From assembly GCA_019119975.1 (NCBI GenBank), contig DWVZ01000009.1, positions 1 to 60,773 of the forward strand: a DNA stretch of 60,773 nt, read 5' to 3'. Origin of the DNA: Candidatus Blautia merdavium (GTDB lineage: Bacteria; Bacillota; Clostridia; Lachnospirales; Lachnospiraceae). Position numbers and translations under genes: made by a program. Below are positions 1-8,281 of this stretch, piece by piece. Numbering within the stretch: the first letter of the stretch is position 1; every line of letters begins with the position of its first letter. The notes beneath the pieces were generated by a model. It saw only the letters and a program-made list of their open reading frames with translations, was not told the DNA's origin and did no database searches.

Positions 1-158
1 AGGTAGACTGCCTTCAGGGCATATTCTCCCCGCACTTCCTTATTTTGCTGCTCCTGGCTGTCTCCGAAAAAGTAATTCCGAGCCGCGGACACACCCACCA
101 GAAGGACTCCGGTGATCGCGAGAACACCCAGGTAAACCGCTGCGTTTCTTTTTTTCAT
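1..158 (-). CDS. N-terminal fragment of a membrane-anchored or secreted protein (cut by window edge)
   Basis: Reading the minus strand from 158 to the window edge gives 52 codons with no stop, beginning MKKRNAAVYLGVLAITGVLL. The short basic start followed by about 17 hydrophobic residues is a signal peptide or signal anchor. After it the chain turns polar (SQEQQNKEVRGEY). A GAGGAG ribosome site lies about 8 bases before the ATG, which supports a real start. It is missing from the ORF track because the stop lies outside the window. The remainder is not visible, so no function is assigned. It is divergent from the LysR gene. Confidence 0.6.
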   Translation of the reverse strand, partial: MKKRNAAVYLGVLAITGVLLVGVSAARNYFFGDSQEQQNKEVRGEYALKAVY

Positions 159-406
159 AGGAATTTCTCCTCGCTCTCTTATGCTCTGTTTTCTTTACTC
201 AGAATAACATACGGCAGACTTCTTCACAATAGAAAATGCAGATAACAGCCGCCTGCATTGCTGCCCGATACAGAAAACTCTATAGAACTTGCGTACCGCT
301 TTTTCTGGCTTCCTATTGCTGATTATCTCCAGAAATGAAAAAAAGATATCTTCTTTTTCAGAAGTATGCTATGATGAGAAAAATACAGGCAGGAGGGGAT
401 CACACA

Positions 407-1312
407 GTGAAAATCGAACATCTGAAATATGCCATCTGCATCTCGGAATGCGGGTCCATCAACAAGGCTGCGGAAAAGTTTTTCCTTTCTCAGCCCAATC
501 TGAGCAATGCCTTAAAATCCCTGGAAGCGGAACTGGGCTTTGAAATTTTTTCCCGTTCCAACCACGGCATCCGCATCACGCCCCAGGGACAGAAATTCCT
601 GGTATATGCCAGAAAAATCACAGAAAACTACGACCTGATCTGCAGCATTCCGTCCCAGACCACCCACAGCCATCTGTCTGTGGCTGCCGGCTATCATTCT
701 GTGATCGAAGAAGCATTTGCCCAGTTTTGCTCCGTCTATTCGGACTGTGATTCCATTCACTTTTCCCTTCACAATATGAGTTTTTCCGACATTTTAGAAA
801 GTGTGTATCAGAATAAAAATGACATGGGAGTCATCCTGGTCTCTCCGGAGCGCCGGGAGACGATTCTGGATTTCCTGAAGAACAGAAACCTTGCCTATGA
901 AACCGTTGCGGATCTGAAGCTTTACATCCAGTGCAGAAAAAATCACCCCCTGCTGAAGGAAGGTGATTTCAGCTTCAAAGACCTGCAGAATTATCCCTTT
1001 ATCGACTATAAGACCAAAACCTTATCCTCCAATACCTTTTTTCAGGATAATGACATCCCTGCACCTGTGAAAACAATTTTTGTAGATGAAAGAGATACCC
1101 GCTGCCGCATCATAGCCACTACAGACGCCTTTTCCATCGGCTGCGGGCTGCATCCCCGGGTACAGAACTATTACGATCTGGTAAATGTCCCTCTCTCCAG
1201 GTACCGGCTGCACATGCTGGTGATCTACAGCCGTTCCTCCGGGCTTACCAAAGAGGGCAAAGCCTTTGTACATCTCCTGAAAAAAGAATTGGACAGCGTC
1301 CACTGTGAGTGA
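407..1312 (+). CDS. LysR-family transcriptional regulator
   Basis: 301 residues from a GTG start, the usual LysR length. The N-terminal winged helix-turn-helix is clear (SINKAAEKFFLSQPNLSNAL, then FEIFSRSNHGIRITPQG), followed by a periplasmic-binding-like effector domain. I chose GTG at 407 rather than the longer ORF start at 335 because AGGAGGGG lies 6-7 bases upstream and VKIEHLKYAI is where LysR proteins normally begin. It converges on the symporter/M20D/lyase operon and shares an intergenic terminator with it. It is the nearest candidate regulator for that operon, but it does not sit next to the operon promoter at about 5.5 kb, so this assignment is inference. The effector is unknown. Confidence 0.9.
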   Translation: MKIEHLKYAICISECGSINKAAEKFFLSQPNLSNALKSLEAELGFEIFSRSNHGIRITPQGQKFLVYARKITENYDLICSIPSQTTHSHLSVAAGYHSVIEEAFAQFCSVYSDCDSIHFSLHNMSFSDILESVYQNKNDMGVILVSPERRETILDFLKNRNLAYETVADLKLYIQCRKNHPLLKEGDFSFKDLQNYPFIDYKTKTLSSNTFFQDNDIPAPVKTIFVDERDTRCRIIATTDAFSIGCGLHPRVQNYYDLVNVPLSRYRLHMLVIYSRSSGLTKEGKAFVHLLKKELDSVHCE

Positions 1313-1328
1313 ACCCTGTCCCTGTACA

Positions 1329-1362
1329 CCCGGGATTCTAGGATTCCCGGGCGTTTTCTTTT
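1329..1362 (+). terminator. Intrinsic terminator of the LysR gene
   Basis: CCCGGGA and TCCCGGG form a 7-bp stem around a 9-base loop, followed by CGTTTTCTTTT. It lies 17 bases after the LysR stop and overlaps the last codons of the convergent symporter gene. Confidence 0.7.
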
Positions 1363-2771
1363 AATACCTCTAATTTTTCTTTTGCCGGAGGCGGCGTCAA
1401 AAGGCTTACTGCCACAAAGACGATCAAGCCTGTCAGGGCTGCCATGAGATTGGACGGCATTGCCAAAATCCCCTGAGCATGAGAAGATAAATAATATTCT
1501 GAAAACAGCCCCACTCCAATGGATGCCAGTATGGCGCAAAGCGCTCCTGCTGCCGTTCCCCTTTTCCAGAACAAAGCAAAGATCATGGGCACGAAGACCG
1601 CGGTTCCGTAAAAAAGACCGCCTACATACATCAGCTGTACAATGCTGTCCGAGATCAGAGAGATGCCGATGCCAAAGACGCAGATCGCTATGGTAACGAT
1701 CCTGGAAATCTTCAGCACCTGCTGGTCCTCCAGTTTCTTTCCCTTGAGCACATACGGTTCTATGATGTCGTTGACAAACAGCTGGGAGGACGCCATGATC
1801 TTAGAATCTGCGGTGGACATGGTGGCTGCAAAGATCCCGCCCAGAGCGATCCCCGCGATCCCGCCGGGAAGCACGTCTTTGATCAGCGCGGCATACGCCA
1901 TATCCGCATTGTCCAGATCCGGGAAAATCCCATAAGCTAAAACCCCGATAAACGCCACCAAAAGTCCGAAGACTAAATATGTGACACCGGAAAATTTATA
2001 GGCAAACTTGGCTGTGGAGGAATCCTTTGCCGCAAAGATCCTCTGAAGGATATGCTGATTGGTGGCATAGTCAAACATGTATAAAAGCCCCAGAGACAGC
2101 GGCGCCAGAAATCCCTGGGATCCAAGATCCATATACCCCTCGGGAATCTGTCCCATCAGTTCTGTATATCCTCCTGCCGCATGAAGAGCAAAGGGGATCA
2201 CCAGAACCACGGAGAGTACAATGACGATAAACTGGAATACATCTGTATTTACCACTGCTAAAAGCCCTCCGCCTACCGTATATAAGACCACCACAACCAC
2301 GGATGCGATCAGCGCCAGCTCATAATTGATTCCCGATATGGTGGAGATAACAGAAGCTGATATGGTAAACTGGATCCCCAGAGTCGCTCCGATCGCCAGA
2401 AGCTGGGCAATGACCGAGATCAGTCTTGCTGAGGTATGATACCGTTTTCCCAGAAGCTCCGGTATAGACGAAATCGGCAGTGTCCTTAATTTTTTCGCCA
2501 GCACTACGCCTAAGAGGAACATGGGGATCACGGCGCCCCAATTATACCATGCGCCTCCTATTCCCACTGCATAAGCGTACGCCACAGCGCCTACCACAGC
2601 GTTTCCTCCCATATCCGTGGCTGCCATACTGAAGCCTGCCTGGATCTTTCCCAGAGACCGGTTCGCCATCAGAAAATCATCTGCGCTCTGGGTCTTTTTC
2701 GTAGCGCTCCAGCCAATATATAAAACAATCGCAAAAACTGCTGCAATCCCCAAAATATCTAAAATACCCAT
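1338..2771 (-). CDS. Sodium:solute symporter (SSS/SLC5 family)
   Basis: 477 residues with about 12-13 hydrophobic segments, beginning MGILDILGIAAVFAIVLYIGW. The order of segments and motifs such as GAVAYAYAVGIGGAWYNWGA and FGLLVAFIGVLAYGIFPDLD fit the PutP/SSS family, which drives solute uptake with Na+. GGAGG lies 8 bases before the ATG. The gene starts 3 bases after the M20D amidohydrolase stop and is the last gene of the lyase-amidohydrolase-symporter operon, so it probably imports the substrate of that operon. The substrate cannot be read from the sequence. Given the neighbouring HutH-like lyase, an imidazole amino acid or a derivative of one is the simplest guess. Confidence 0.85.
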   Translation of the reverse strand: MGILDILGIAAVFAIVLYIGWSATKKTQSADDFLMANRSLGKIQAGFSMAATDMGGNAVVGAVAYAYAVGIGGAWYNWGAVIPMFLLGVVLAKKLRTLPISSIPELLGKRYHTSARLISVIAQLLAIGATLGIQFTISASVISTISGINYELALIASVVVVVLYTVGGGLLAVVNTDVFQFIVIVLSVVLVIPFALHAAGGYTELMGQIPEGYMDLGSQGFLAPLSLGLLYMFDYATNQHILQRIFAAKDSSTAKFAYKFSGVTYLVFGLLVAFIGVLAYGIFPDLDNADMAYAALIKDVLPGGIAGIALGGIFAATMSTADSKIMASSQLFVNDIIEPYVLKGKKLEDQQVLKISRIVTIAICVFGIGISLISDSIVQLMYVGGLFYGTAVFVPMIFALFWKRGTAAGALCAILASIGVGLFSEYYLSSHAQGILAMPSNLMAALTGLIVFVAVSLLTPPPAKEKLEVLKENARES

Positions 2772-2774
2772 CCA

Positions 2775-3959
2775 TCAATCCTCCCTGCTGTGTCTGTTCA
2801 GCCAGTCAAGCGCTCCCTGCGCCATGACGGCAGTTCCTCTCCAGAGTATCTCTTCATTTGGCTGAAAATATGCGCTGTGCAGAGGCGGTTCCTTTTCCAT
2901 GCCTGTATGCCCGCACCCCAAATGAAAATAAACTCCTTTTCGCTCCTGAAAAAAATAACAGATATCCTCGCTTGCCATAATGCTGCTCTCAAGCTCCGTA
3001 TATCCCTCCGGAAACAGACTCTTTGCCGTGTCTCTCATCTCATCCGTCATCTGGGAATCATTCACGACACATGCATTGCTGTCCGACACGGAAAGCTCCA
3101 TAGAAATCCCGTACCGCTTCTCCTGTTCCCGGCAGAACCGTTCCAATTCCCCCAATACTTCTTCTCTGATTTTTTTACTGAAAGTCCTTACCGATCCCTG
3201 CAGCGAGGCGGTATCGGACACTGCATTTTCCTTTGTTCCGCTTTTGAATACCCCGGGAGAAACCACTGTGCTGTATTTCTGATACCTCTCACTGATCTCC
3301 CGGATCTTCAGGGCAGTCTCCGCTGCTGTATAAATGGGGTTTACCACACGGACCGTATCGGATATGTGACCTCCTTTCCCCCGGATCTGAATGGCAAAGC
3401 TGTCGCTGCCTGCCATAAGCTTCCCCGGCTTCAGACCGATCTGTCCTTCTCTCAGCTCCGGTATGCTATTGGTCACATGAAGCCCCAGGACAGCCTCCAC
3501 ATAAGGATTATCCAGAGCGCCTTCCTCTATCATTTTCCGGGCGCCCCCGTATCCTTCTTCCCCGGGCTGGAAAAGGCATTTCACCCTTCCTTTGATTTCG
3601 CTTTGATGTCTCATTAAAAGCTGCACCGTTCCCAGCATCATTGCCATATGGGCATCATGCCCGCAGGCGTGCATACAGCCGTTTTCGGATGCAAATTCCA
3701 GACCGGTCATTTCCTGTATGGGAAGGGCGTCCATATCCGTGCGAAGGGCAATGGTTTTTCCTGCCTGTTTCCCTTCGATAATAGTCTCAATGGCAGACAG
3801 CCCTTCGTATACCCGGAATCCGGCTCCCATTTCCTTTAGCTGCCGGCAAAGATATGCCTGGGTTTGGGGAAGCTTCAGACCTGTTTCCGGAATCTGATGA
3901 AGCTGCCTTCGCCAAAAAATAATTTTATCCTTTAATTCAAATGCTTCCTTTTTTATCAT
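2775..3959 (-). CDS. M20D-family amidohydrolase (N-acyl-amino-acid / hippurate hydrolase type)
   Basis: 394 residues from the ATG at 3959; a start at 3971 is also open. Family marks are the metal-binding HACGHDAHMAMMLG, the glutamates in QPGEEGYGGARKMIEEGAL, DMDALPIQEM near the N terminus and a C-terminal GCGHTGMEKEPPLHS. The family removes acyl groups from N-acyl amino acids (aminoacylase, hippurate and IAA-amino acid hydrolases) with two divalent metals in the cytoplasm. GAGGGAG stands just before the chosen ATG. The gene overlaps the end of the upstream lyase by 23 bases, so the two are co-translated. In context it may deacylate a conjugated substrate before or after the lyase step, which is inference. 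Confidence 0.85.
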   Translation of the reverse strand: MIKKEAFELKDKIIFWRRQLHQIPETGLKLPQTQAYLCRQLKEMGAGFRVYEGLSAIETIIEGKQAGKTIALRTDMDALPIQEMTGLEFASENGCMHACGHDAHMAMMLGTVQLLMRHQSEIKGRVKCLFQPGEEGYGGARKMIEEGALDNPYVEAVLGLHVTNSIPELREGQIGLKPGKLMAGSDSFAIQIRGKGGHISDTVRVVNPIYTAAETALKIREISERYQKYSTVVSPGVFKSGTKENAVSDTASLQGSVRTFSKKIREEVLGELERFCREQEKRYGISMELSVSDSNACVVNDSQMTDEMRDTAKSLFPEGYTELESSIMASEDICYFFQERKGVYFHLGCGHTGMEKEPPLHSAYFQPNEEILWRGTAVMAQGALDWLNRHSRED

Positions 3960-5463
3960 GCTCTCCCTCATCTGCTATGATCTTTTTCTCCCGGATCAGG
4001 CTGCTGACCTTTTCGATCTCAAAGCCGAGGATCTGATCGTCCTGCTGGATCCTCTTGGTTGCTTCCCGGATCTTTTGGTAAGCATACAGGGTTCCTTTTC
4101 CCCGAACCAGCCCCTCCTGACATTCCGAAGCCTGTGCCGCATACATGGCTTCCATTGCCGTAAGCGTATACAGATTCTCCAGCATTTTCTCTGTCTTCAG
4201 CAGAAGATACGGTGTCATACATCCGTAATCTTCTGACTCATTTGCCGTTGGGAAATAATCCATGGATGCCGGGTTTGCCAGATGCCGGATCTCATTATAA
4301 ACTGCCGCCACTGTCTTCTGCATAGTTCCGTATCCGATCACCGACGGTTCCGGTCTTAAGAATCTGGGCAGACCGCTGAATTCTTCTTTGCACATTCTCA
4401 TGATCCGGTTCGCCGTCAGACCTGCCATATGGCACAGCAGGATATCCATCATTTCCAGCGCCGCCGCCAGACCTGTGACAATGAAGAAATCAGTGGAGAC
4501 AATTTCCCGTTCCTCTGCAAGGACTGCGGGACAGTCCTCCGAAGCATTCAGATAGCCATCTACCACACTTTCCAGATAATGGAGCCCGTCCCGGATACTT
4601 CCCATGACGCCGCAGGTACTTTTAAAGCTCAGCGCTCCGTAAAGGGTTTCATTTCCATTGTGATAGATGCTGCTGCCTTCCAGACACTGATTGACAAAGG
4701 CAAGACTTTCTCTGTGCCCTCTGTGACTGGTGATCTTCAGAGTCCTCTGGTCTATAAACACCGGATTGTAACTCTGGGCTTCCAGTCCCATGGCATAGAC
4801 GGTCTCTGACATTTCGATCAGATCCCTGATCTTCCCGCACAGCAGAGCTGCCTTTCCTACGGAGAACATGTTGCTGCTGACCATGGGAAGCCCGTCTTTT
4901 GGTCCCAGCGTCAGCTTTTTCAGCCCGGCTTTCTTAAGCGCCTCCTGGGCTTTCAGCTTCTGTCCCTGATATTCCACCTCCCCTTCTCCGATCATCGCCA
5001 GTCCCAGAAACGCCATGTTCCCCAGATCTGCCAACCCTACCGAGCCTCTTGCCGGAACCAGCGGGGTAATCTCTTGATTGAGAAATTCCTTCAGCAAAAG
5101 GATCATCTCCGTCTGGACGCCTGCGGTTCCTATAAGGAAGCTGTTGAGCCTGCACAGCATTGCCGCCCGGACCCATGCCTGGTCTGCCAGCGGCAGGATT
5201 GCCACTGAATGGGAGTACAGGATCTGTCGATTGAATTTCTCGAACTCCTCCTGTGTGATCCTCCGATCTTTATTGGCTCCCAGCCCTGTGTTCATACCAT
5301 AGATCTGCTTTTGGCTGTCTGTCAGGAACAGGACTGTTTTCCTAGCTTCCTGCGCCCGTATGAGAGCCTCCTCCTGGATTTCCACCCGGGCGCCGGCATA
5401 TACCACTGCCTCAAGCTCCTGTCTGGTCAGGGATTTTCCGTCTAAAATAACTGTTTCTTTCAA
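3937..5463 (-). CDS. HutH-family (aromatic amino acid lyase) protein lacking the MIO Ala-Ser-Gly motif; candidate trimethylammonia-lyase
   Basis: 508 residues, the HutH/PAL family length. The catalytic tyrosine loop is kept (YGMNTGLG, Tyr about 55), as are the SH pair (ILYSHSV) and the C-terminal acidic motif (NESEDYGCM). Histidine and phenylalanine lyases build the MIO electrophile from Ala-Ser-Gly in GSVGASGDLAP. Here the stretch reads GSVGLADLGNM, so no MIO can form by the known route. The NGT of HutH (KEGLALLNGT) is SSN here. Ergothionase, a known family member without MIO, eliminates trimethylamine from ergothioneine. I infer an elimination from a substrate with a good leaving group, not deamination of free histidine. 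The start is TTG with AAGGAG 6 bases upstream. It is the first gene of the lyase-M20D-symporter operon. Confidence 0.8.
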   Translation of the reverse strand: MKETVILDGKSLTRQELEAVVYAGARVEIQEEALIRAQEARKTVLFLTDSQKQIYGMNTGLGANKDRRITQEEFEKFNRQILYSHSVAILPLADQAWVRAAMLCRLNSFLIGTAGVQTEMILLLKEFLNQEITPLVPARGSVGLADLGNMAFLGLAMIGEGEVEYQGQKLKAQEALKKAGLKKLTLGPKDGLPMVSSNMFSVGKAALLCGKIRDLIEMSETVYAMGLEAQSYNPVFIDQRTLKITSHRGHRESLAFVNQCLEGSSIYHNGNETLYGALSFKSTCGVMGSIRDGLHYLESVVDGYLNASEDCPAVLAEEREIVSTDFFIVTGLAAALEMMDILLCHMAGLTANRIMRMCKEEFSGLPRFLRPEPSVIGYGTMQKTVAAVYNEIRHLANPASMDYFPTANESEDYGCMTPYLLLKTEKMLENLYTLTAMEAMYAAQASECQEGLVRGKGTLYAYQKIREATKRIQQDDQILGFEIEKVSSLIREKKIIADEGEHDKKGSI

Positions 5464-5562
5464 GCTCTTCTCCTTTCTGCAGTCCTGCGTTTTTCTTTAT
5501 TATAAACACTGCCTATTTTTTCATGTACTCTCAGTTTTGTGTAAGGGTATAAGGAATCTTTA

Positions 5563-5578
5563 TAACAACATTGTGTTA
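5563..5578. promoter_or_regulatory. Inverted repeat upstream of the left lyase operon (possible operator)
   Basis: TAACA-N6-TGTTA (TAACAACATTGTGTTA) lies about 100 bases upstream of the TTG start of the left lyase. It has the size of a LysR-type or small-repressor half-site pair. A TATAAT-like hexamer in GTTTATAATAAAG stands closer to the gene. Which protein binds it is unknown; the LysR gene at 407 is one candidate. Confidence 0.35.
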
Positions 5579-5589
5579 AAGAGAAAAAG

Positions 5590-5645
5590 TACAAAAAAGG
5601 ATCCCGCCGCAGCCGGGTATGATAGCCCTGGCTTTGGCGGAATCC
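5590..5645 (-). terminator. Intrinsic terminator at the end of the 14-gene hut/methylaspartate operon
   Basis: On the minus strand, GGATTCCGCC pairs with GGCGGGATCC around a partly paired loop (CCAGGG with CCCGG), followed at once by TTTTTTGTACTTTTT. It lies 72 bases after the hydratase beta-subunit stop and separates the long operon from the left lyase promoter. Confidence 0.85.
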
Positions 5646-5654
5646 TCCGTCTTT

Positions 5655-5689
5655 TGCGCTGCACAGGCAGACTGCCTGCCCGCAGCGCA
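5655..5689. other. Long GC-rich hairpin after the hydratase beta gene
   Basis: TGCGCTGC pairs with GCAGCGCA, and inside this CAGGC pairs with GCCTG. In the minus-strand transcript it lies between the last stop codon and the terminator. It has no T tract in that direction, so it more likely stabilises the mRNA 3' end than terminates it. Confidence 0.5.
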
Positions 5690-5716
5690 GTTTCTCTTAT
5701 AAATTTTTTCTAACGG

Positions 5717-6253
5717 TTACCCGCACACTTCTTCGTACAGATTCCTTCCCTGGGAATCAATGACTACGATCACCGGGAAGTTCTCCACCTCCAATTTACG
5801 GATGGCTTCTGTGCCCAGATCTTCATAGGCGATCACTTCTGCCTTCTTGATACATTTGGAGAGCAGCGCTCCCGCGCCTCCTACTGCCGCGAAAAAGACA
5901 GCGCCGTTCCTTACAATGGCTTCGGTCACTTCCTGCTTTCTCTTCCCTTTCCCGATCATGCCGGTCAGTCCCAGATCCAGCAGCCTGGGGGCATATTTGT
6001 CCATACGGCTGGCAGTCGTAGGACCTGCGGAGCCGATGGGGCGTCCCTCTCTTGCAGGGGTGGGTCCCATGTAATAGATCACATTCTGATCCAGCTCAAT
6101 GGGAAGCTCTTCTCCCCTCTCCAGCGCCTGGGACATCCGCAGATGCGCCGCATCTCTGGCAGTGTAAATGGTTCCTGTAATATAAACATAGTCTCCGGCG
6201 CGAAGTGTTTTCACCTCTTCTTTGTCCAGAGGCGCTTTCATATATCTGTCCAT
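5717..6253 (-). CDS. Class I fumarate hydratase family, beta subunit; probable mesaconate hydratase small subunit
   Basis: 178 residues matching the C-terminal (FumA C-domain) half of class I [4Fe-4S] hydro-lyases: YYMGPTPAREGRPIGSAGPT, GMIGKGKR and AVGGAGALLSKCIKKAE. With the alpha subunit encoded 18 bases upstream it forms an oxygen-sensitive hydratase. The operon also encodes methylaspartate ammonia-lyase and citramalate lyase, so the likely reaction is mesaconate + water -> (S)-citramalate; activity on fumarate is possible too. It is the last gene of the operon. Assignment as mesaconate hydratase comes from context, since sequence alone does not separate it from fumarase. Confidence 0.88.
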   Translation of the reverse strand: MDRYMKAPLDKEEVKTLRAGDYVYITGTIYTARDAAHLRMSQALERGEELPIELDQNVIYYMGPTPAREGRPIGSAGPTTASRMDKYAPRLLDLGLTGMIGKGKRKQEVTEAIVRNGAVFFAAVGGAGALLSKCIKKAEVIAYEDLGTEAIRKLEVENFPVIVVIDSQGRNLYEEVCG

Positions 6254-6271
6254 CTCTCTTCCTCCTGTATC

Positions 6272-7117
6272 CTATATGGTCCTGGCAATGTGGCGGTTCA
6301 CATGGCAGCAGATATTGACTGCCACAGGAAGCCCGGCAATGTGGGTGGCATAGGTATTGATGTTCACAGCCAGAGCTGTGGTGTCGCCTCCCAGTCCTGC
6401 TGGTCCCAGACCGATCTCATTGATCTTTGCCAGAAGTTCTTCTTCCAGTTCTTTGATATGAGGAAGCTCGGAATGCGTTCCGATCTCTCTGGTCAGGGCT
6501 TTCTTTGCCAGAATAGCTGCTTTTTCAAAGGTGCCGCCGATGCCCACGCCTACCACTACAGGAGGACAGGCGTTTGGTCCTGCTTCTCTGACCGTATTGA
6601 TGATGGCTTCCTTCACGCCTTCCACGCCGTCGGCAGGCTTGAGCATATAGATCTTGCTCATATTCTCACTGCCGAAGCCCTTGGGCGCCACCAGGATCTC
6701 CACCTGGTCGCCCGGCACGATCTCATAATGGATGATCGCCGGCGTATTATCCTTGGTATTGACTCTGAGCAGCGGATCGCCCACTACAGATTTTCTCAAA
6801 TACCCTTCTTCATAACCTCTGCGCACCCCTTCGTTGACTGCGTCTTCCACGCTGCCTCCTTCAAAATGCACATCCTGTCCCACTTTCAGGAAGACCACTG
6901 CCATTCCGGTATCCTGGCAGATGGGGATCATATCCTCCCCTGCGATCTCCAGATTCTCCAGAAGCTGCCCCAGGATCTGTTTTGCCAGGGGTCTGGTCTC
7001 CTTTTCATGGGCGTCTCTCATTGCCTTATCCATATCCGGGGCAAGAAAATGATTTGCCTGAATGCACATTTCCTTGATGTTCTCTGTAAGAAGTTCTACC
7101 TTTACGCTGCGAACCAT
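6272..7117 (-). CDS. Class I fumarate hydratase family, alpha subunit; probable mesaconate hydratase large subunit
   Basis: 281 residues equal to the N-terminal domain of class I fumarases. Cysteines that can hold the [4Fe-4S] cluster are in ICQDTG, NACPP and NICCH, and the glycine-rich VVVGVGIGGTFEKAA and GLGPAGLGGDTTALAV are typical. Alpha and beta are separate polypeptides, as is usual in Clostridia. It acts with the beta subunit on the product of methylaspartate ammonia-lyase (mesaconate), giving citramalate for the lyase encoded upstream. The cluster would make the enzyme oxygen-sensitive, fitting a strict anaerobe. Confidence 0.9.
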   Translation of the reverse strand: MVRSVKVELLTENIKEMCIQANHFLAPDMDKAMRDAHEKETRPLAKQILGQLLENLEIAGEDMIPICQDTGMAVVFLKVGQDVHFEGGSVEDAVNEGVRRGYEEGYLRKSVVGDPLLRVNTKDNTPAIIHYEIVPGDQVEILVAPKGFGSENMSKIYMLKPADGVEGVKEAIINTVREAGPNACPPVVVGVGIGGTFEKAAILAKKALTREIGTHSELPHIKELEEELLAKINEIGLGPAGLGGDTTALAVNINTYATHIAGLPVAVNICCHVNRHIARTI

Positions 7118-7178
7118 GGTTTATTCCTCCAATTTCTGCTCTTTCTTCTGAACCGTTCCTGCGGGGTTTTCGGGCTTT

Positions 7179-8126
7179 TTACAGCTTTCTGCTGAGTCCC
7201 TTGCTCAGGTCGATCCGGTTAAATTCGTTCAGATCGTAAGTTCCCTGTTTTCCCAGGATTCCCACCAGCATATAGTAGCCGTTCCTGGGATCCTGCGGAT
7301 AATCCTTGACCAGTGTGAAATCCTCGATCTTTCCCGTGCTGGAGATATGCATCCGGGGTCCTAAGCATTCCAGGATATAATCCCCGATCTGCACGTGTGT
7401 CTCATCATAATAGGACACCGGCAGGTCCTGCTGCACCGCTTCTTTCACCTTTTTCTCCAGCTCATAGAGGTCCACATCCGGCTTTTCCTCAAACTCCAGC
7501 ACAAAGCCGTGGCGCACATCCGAACGGGGACCGTCCTGGGCATAGCCCGATCCCATAAAATACACGCACAGGTCTTCCAGAGTATGCGCCATCTTTCTGT
7601 ACTTGACCGATTTGTGCACGATCCTGGCAATATTTTCAGGAAGAGGTCCGAACATATTGGGTCTGGTAATAATGATCTCCTCCCCGATGCCCACCAGCAG
7701 ATCCGCATTTCTGTTCAGGAAAGGATAGATCAGCTCGAAATGCTCCACGATCACCATCTTGCCGTATTTGGCAGCCTCCAGAATGGCTTCTGCCAGCACG
7801 TGCATCTGGGTAAACGCCGATTCAAAGCGGATATCCAGATGATAGGTATGAGGAGAAAACGGATCTGACAGATCCTCCTGCAAAAGGGGAAGGGGACGTA
7901 TATTGACACCCTCATCGTCATTGGTCAGGTCCATCCCCGGAAACATTCCCTTGATCAGAAGGCTCTTGCCTGCCCCCGCGTCCCCGATGATCCCTACGAT
8001 GTGATCAAAGGGGCTTAAATACATCTGACTTAACTGCATCCCCAGGTCTGCCATGCGGCGGTTTCCTCTGGGTGCAAAGTAAAAGCTGTACAGGTTGCTG
8101 TCCTGCATTTGTTTTGAATATGCCAT
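7179..8126 (-). CDS. P-loop protein of unknown function embedded in the methylaspartate operon
   Basis: 315 residues with a clear Walker A motif near the N terminus (GDAGAGKSLLIKG) and a possible Walker B/acidic strand (MVIVEHFELIYPF). The C-terminal half has HVQIGDYILECLGPRMHISSTG, somewhat like the second additional (SAD) domain of alanyl-tRNA synthetase; I hold that resemblance loosely. A GAGGG ribosome site precedes the ATG. It lies between methylaspartate ammonia-lyase and the hydratase genes, which suggests a role in maturing or controlling an enzyme of this pathway (cofactor insertion, reactivation or sensing). Nothing in the sequence says which. I do not recognise a characterised homologue. 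Confidence 0.75.
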   Translation of the reverse strand: MAYSKQMQDSNLYSFYFAPRGNRRMADLGMQLSQMYLSPFDHIVGIIGDAGAGKSLLIKGMFPGMDLTNDDEGVNIRPLPLLQEDLSDPFSPHTYHLDIRFESAFTQMHVLAEAILEAAKYGKMVIVEHFELIYPFLNRNADLLVGIGEEIIITRPNMFGPLPENIARIVHKSVKYRKMAHTLEDLCVYFMGSGYAQDGPRSDVRHGFVLEFEEKPDVDLYELEKKVKEAVQQDLPVSYYDETHVQIGDYILECLGPRMHISSTGKIEDFTLVKDYPQDPRNGYYMLVGILGKQGTYDLNEFNRIDLSKGLSRKL

Positions 8127-8281
8127 ATTTTTCCCTCTGCCGGTACACTGCCTCCGTCTGCCGGATACCGATGCAGACAGCTCAATATACCAGAACAGCC
8201 GGGCTGTTTGTCACAGCCCAGCCCGTTTCCTATGGAAGGGCGTCTGCCCTTCCGTTTTCCAGTATCCAATTTAGAAAAGAA

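Noticed and set aside
2790-3617. 275-aa plus-strand ORF
   Set aside because: Lies wholly antisense to the M20D gene, whose motifs are unmistakable. No ribosome site, and low-complexity composition typical of a shadow frame.
3937-5463. Plain annotation as histidine ammonia-lyase (hutH)
   Set aside because: Fold and length fit, but the MIO tripeptide needed for that reaction is absent. The same applies to the copy at 28660-30153.
6143-7195. 350-aa plus-strand ORF
   Set aside because: Antisense to the two hydratase genes. Long only because the real genes lack stop-complement codons in that frame.
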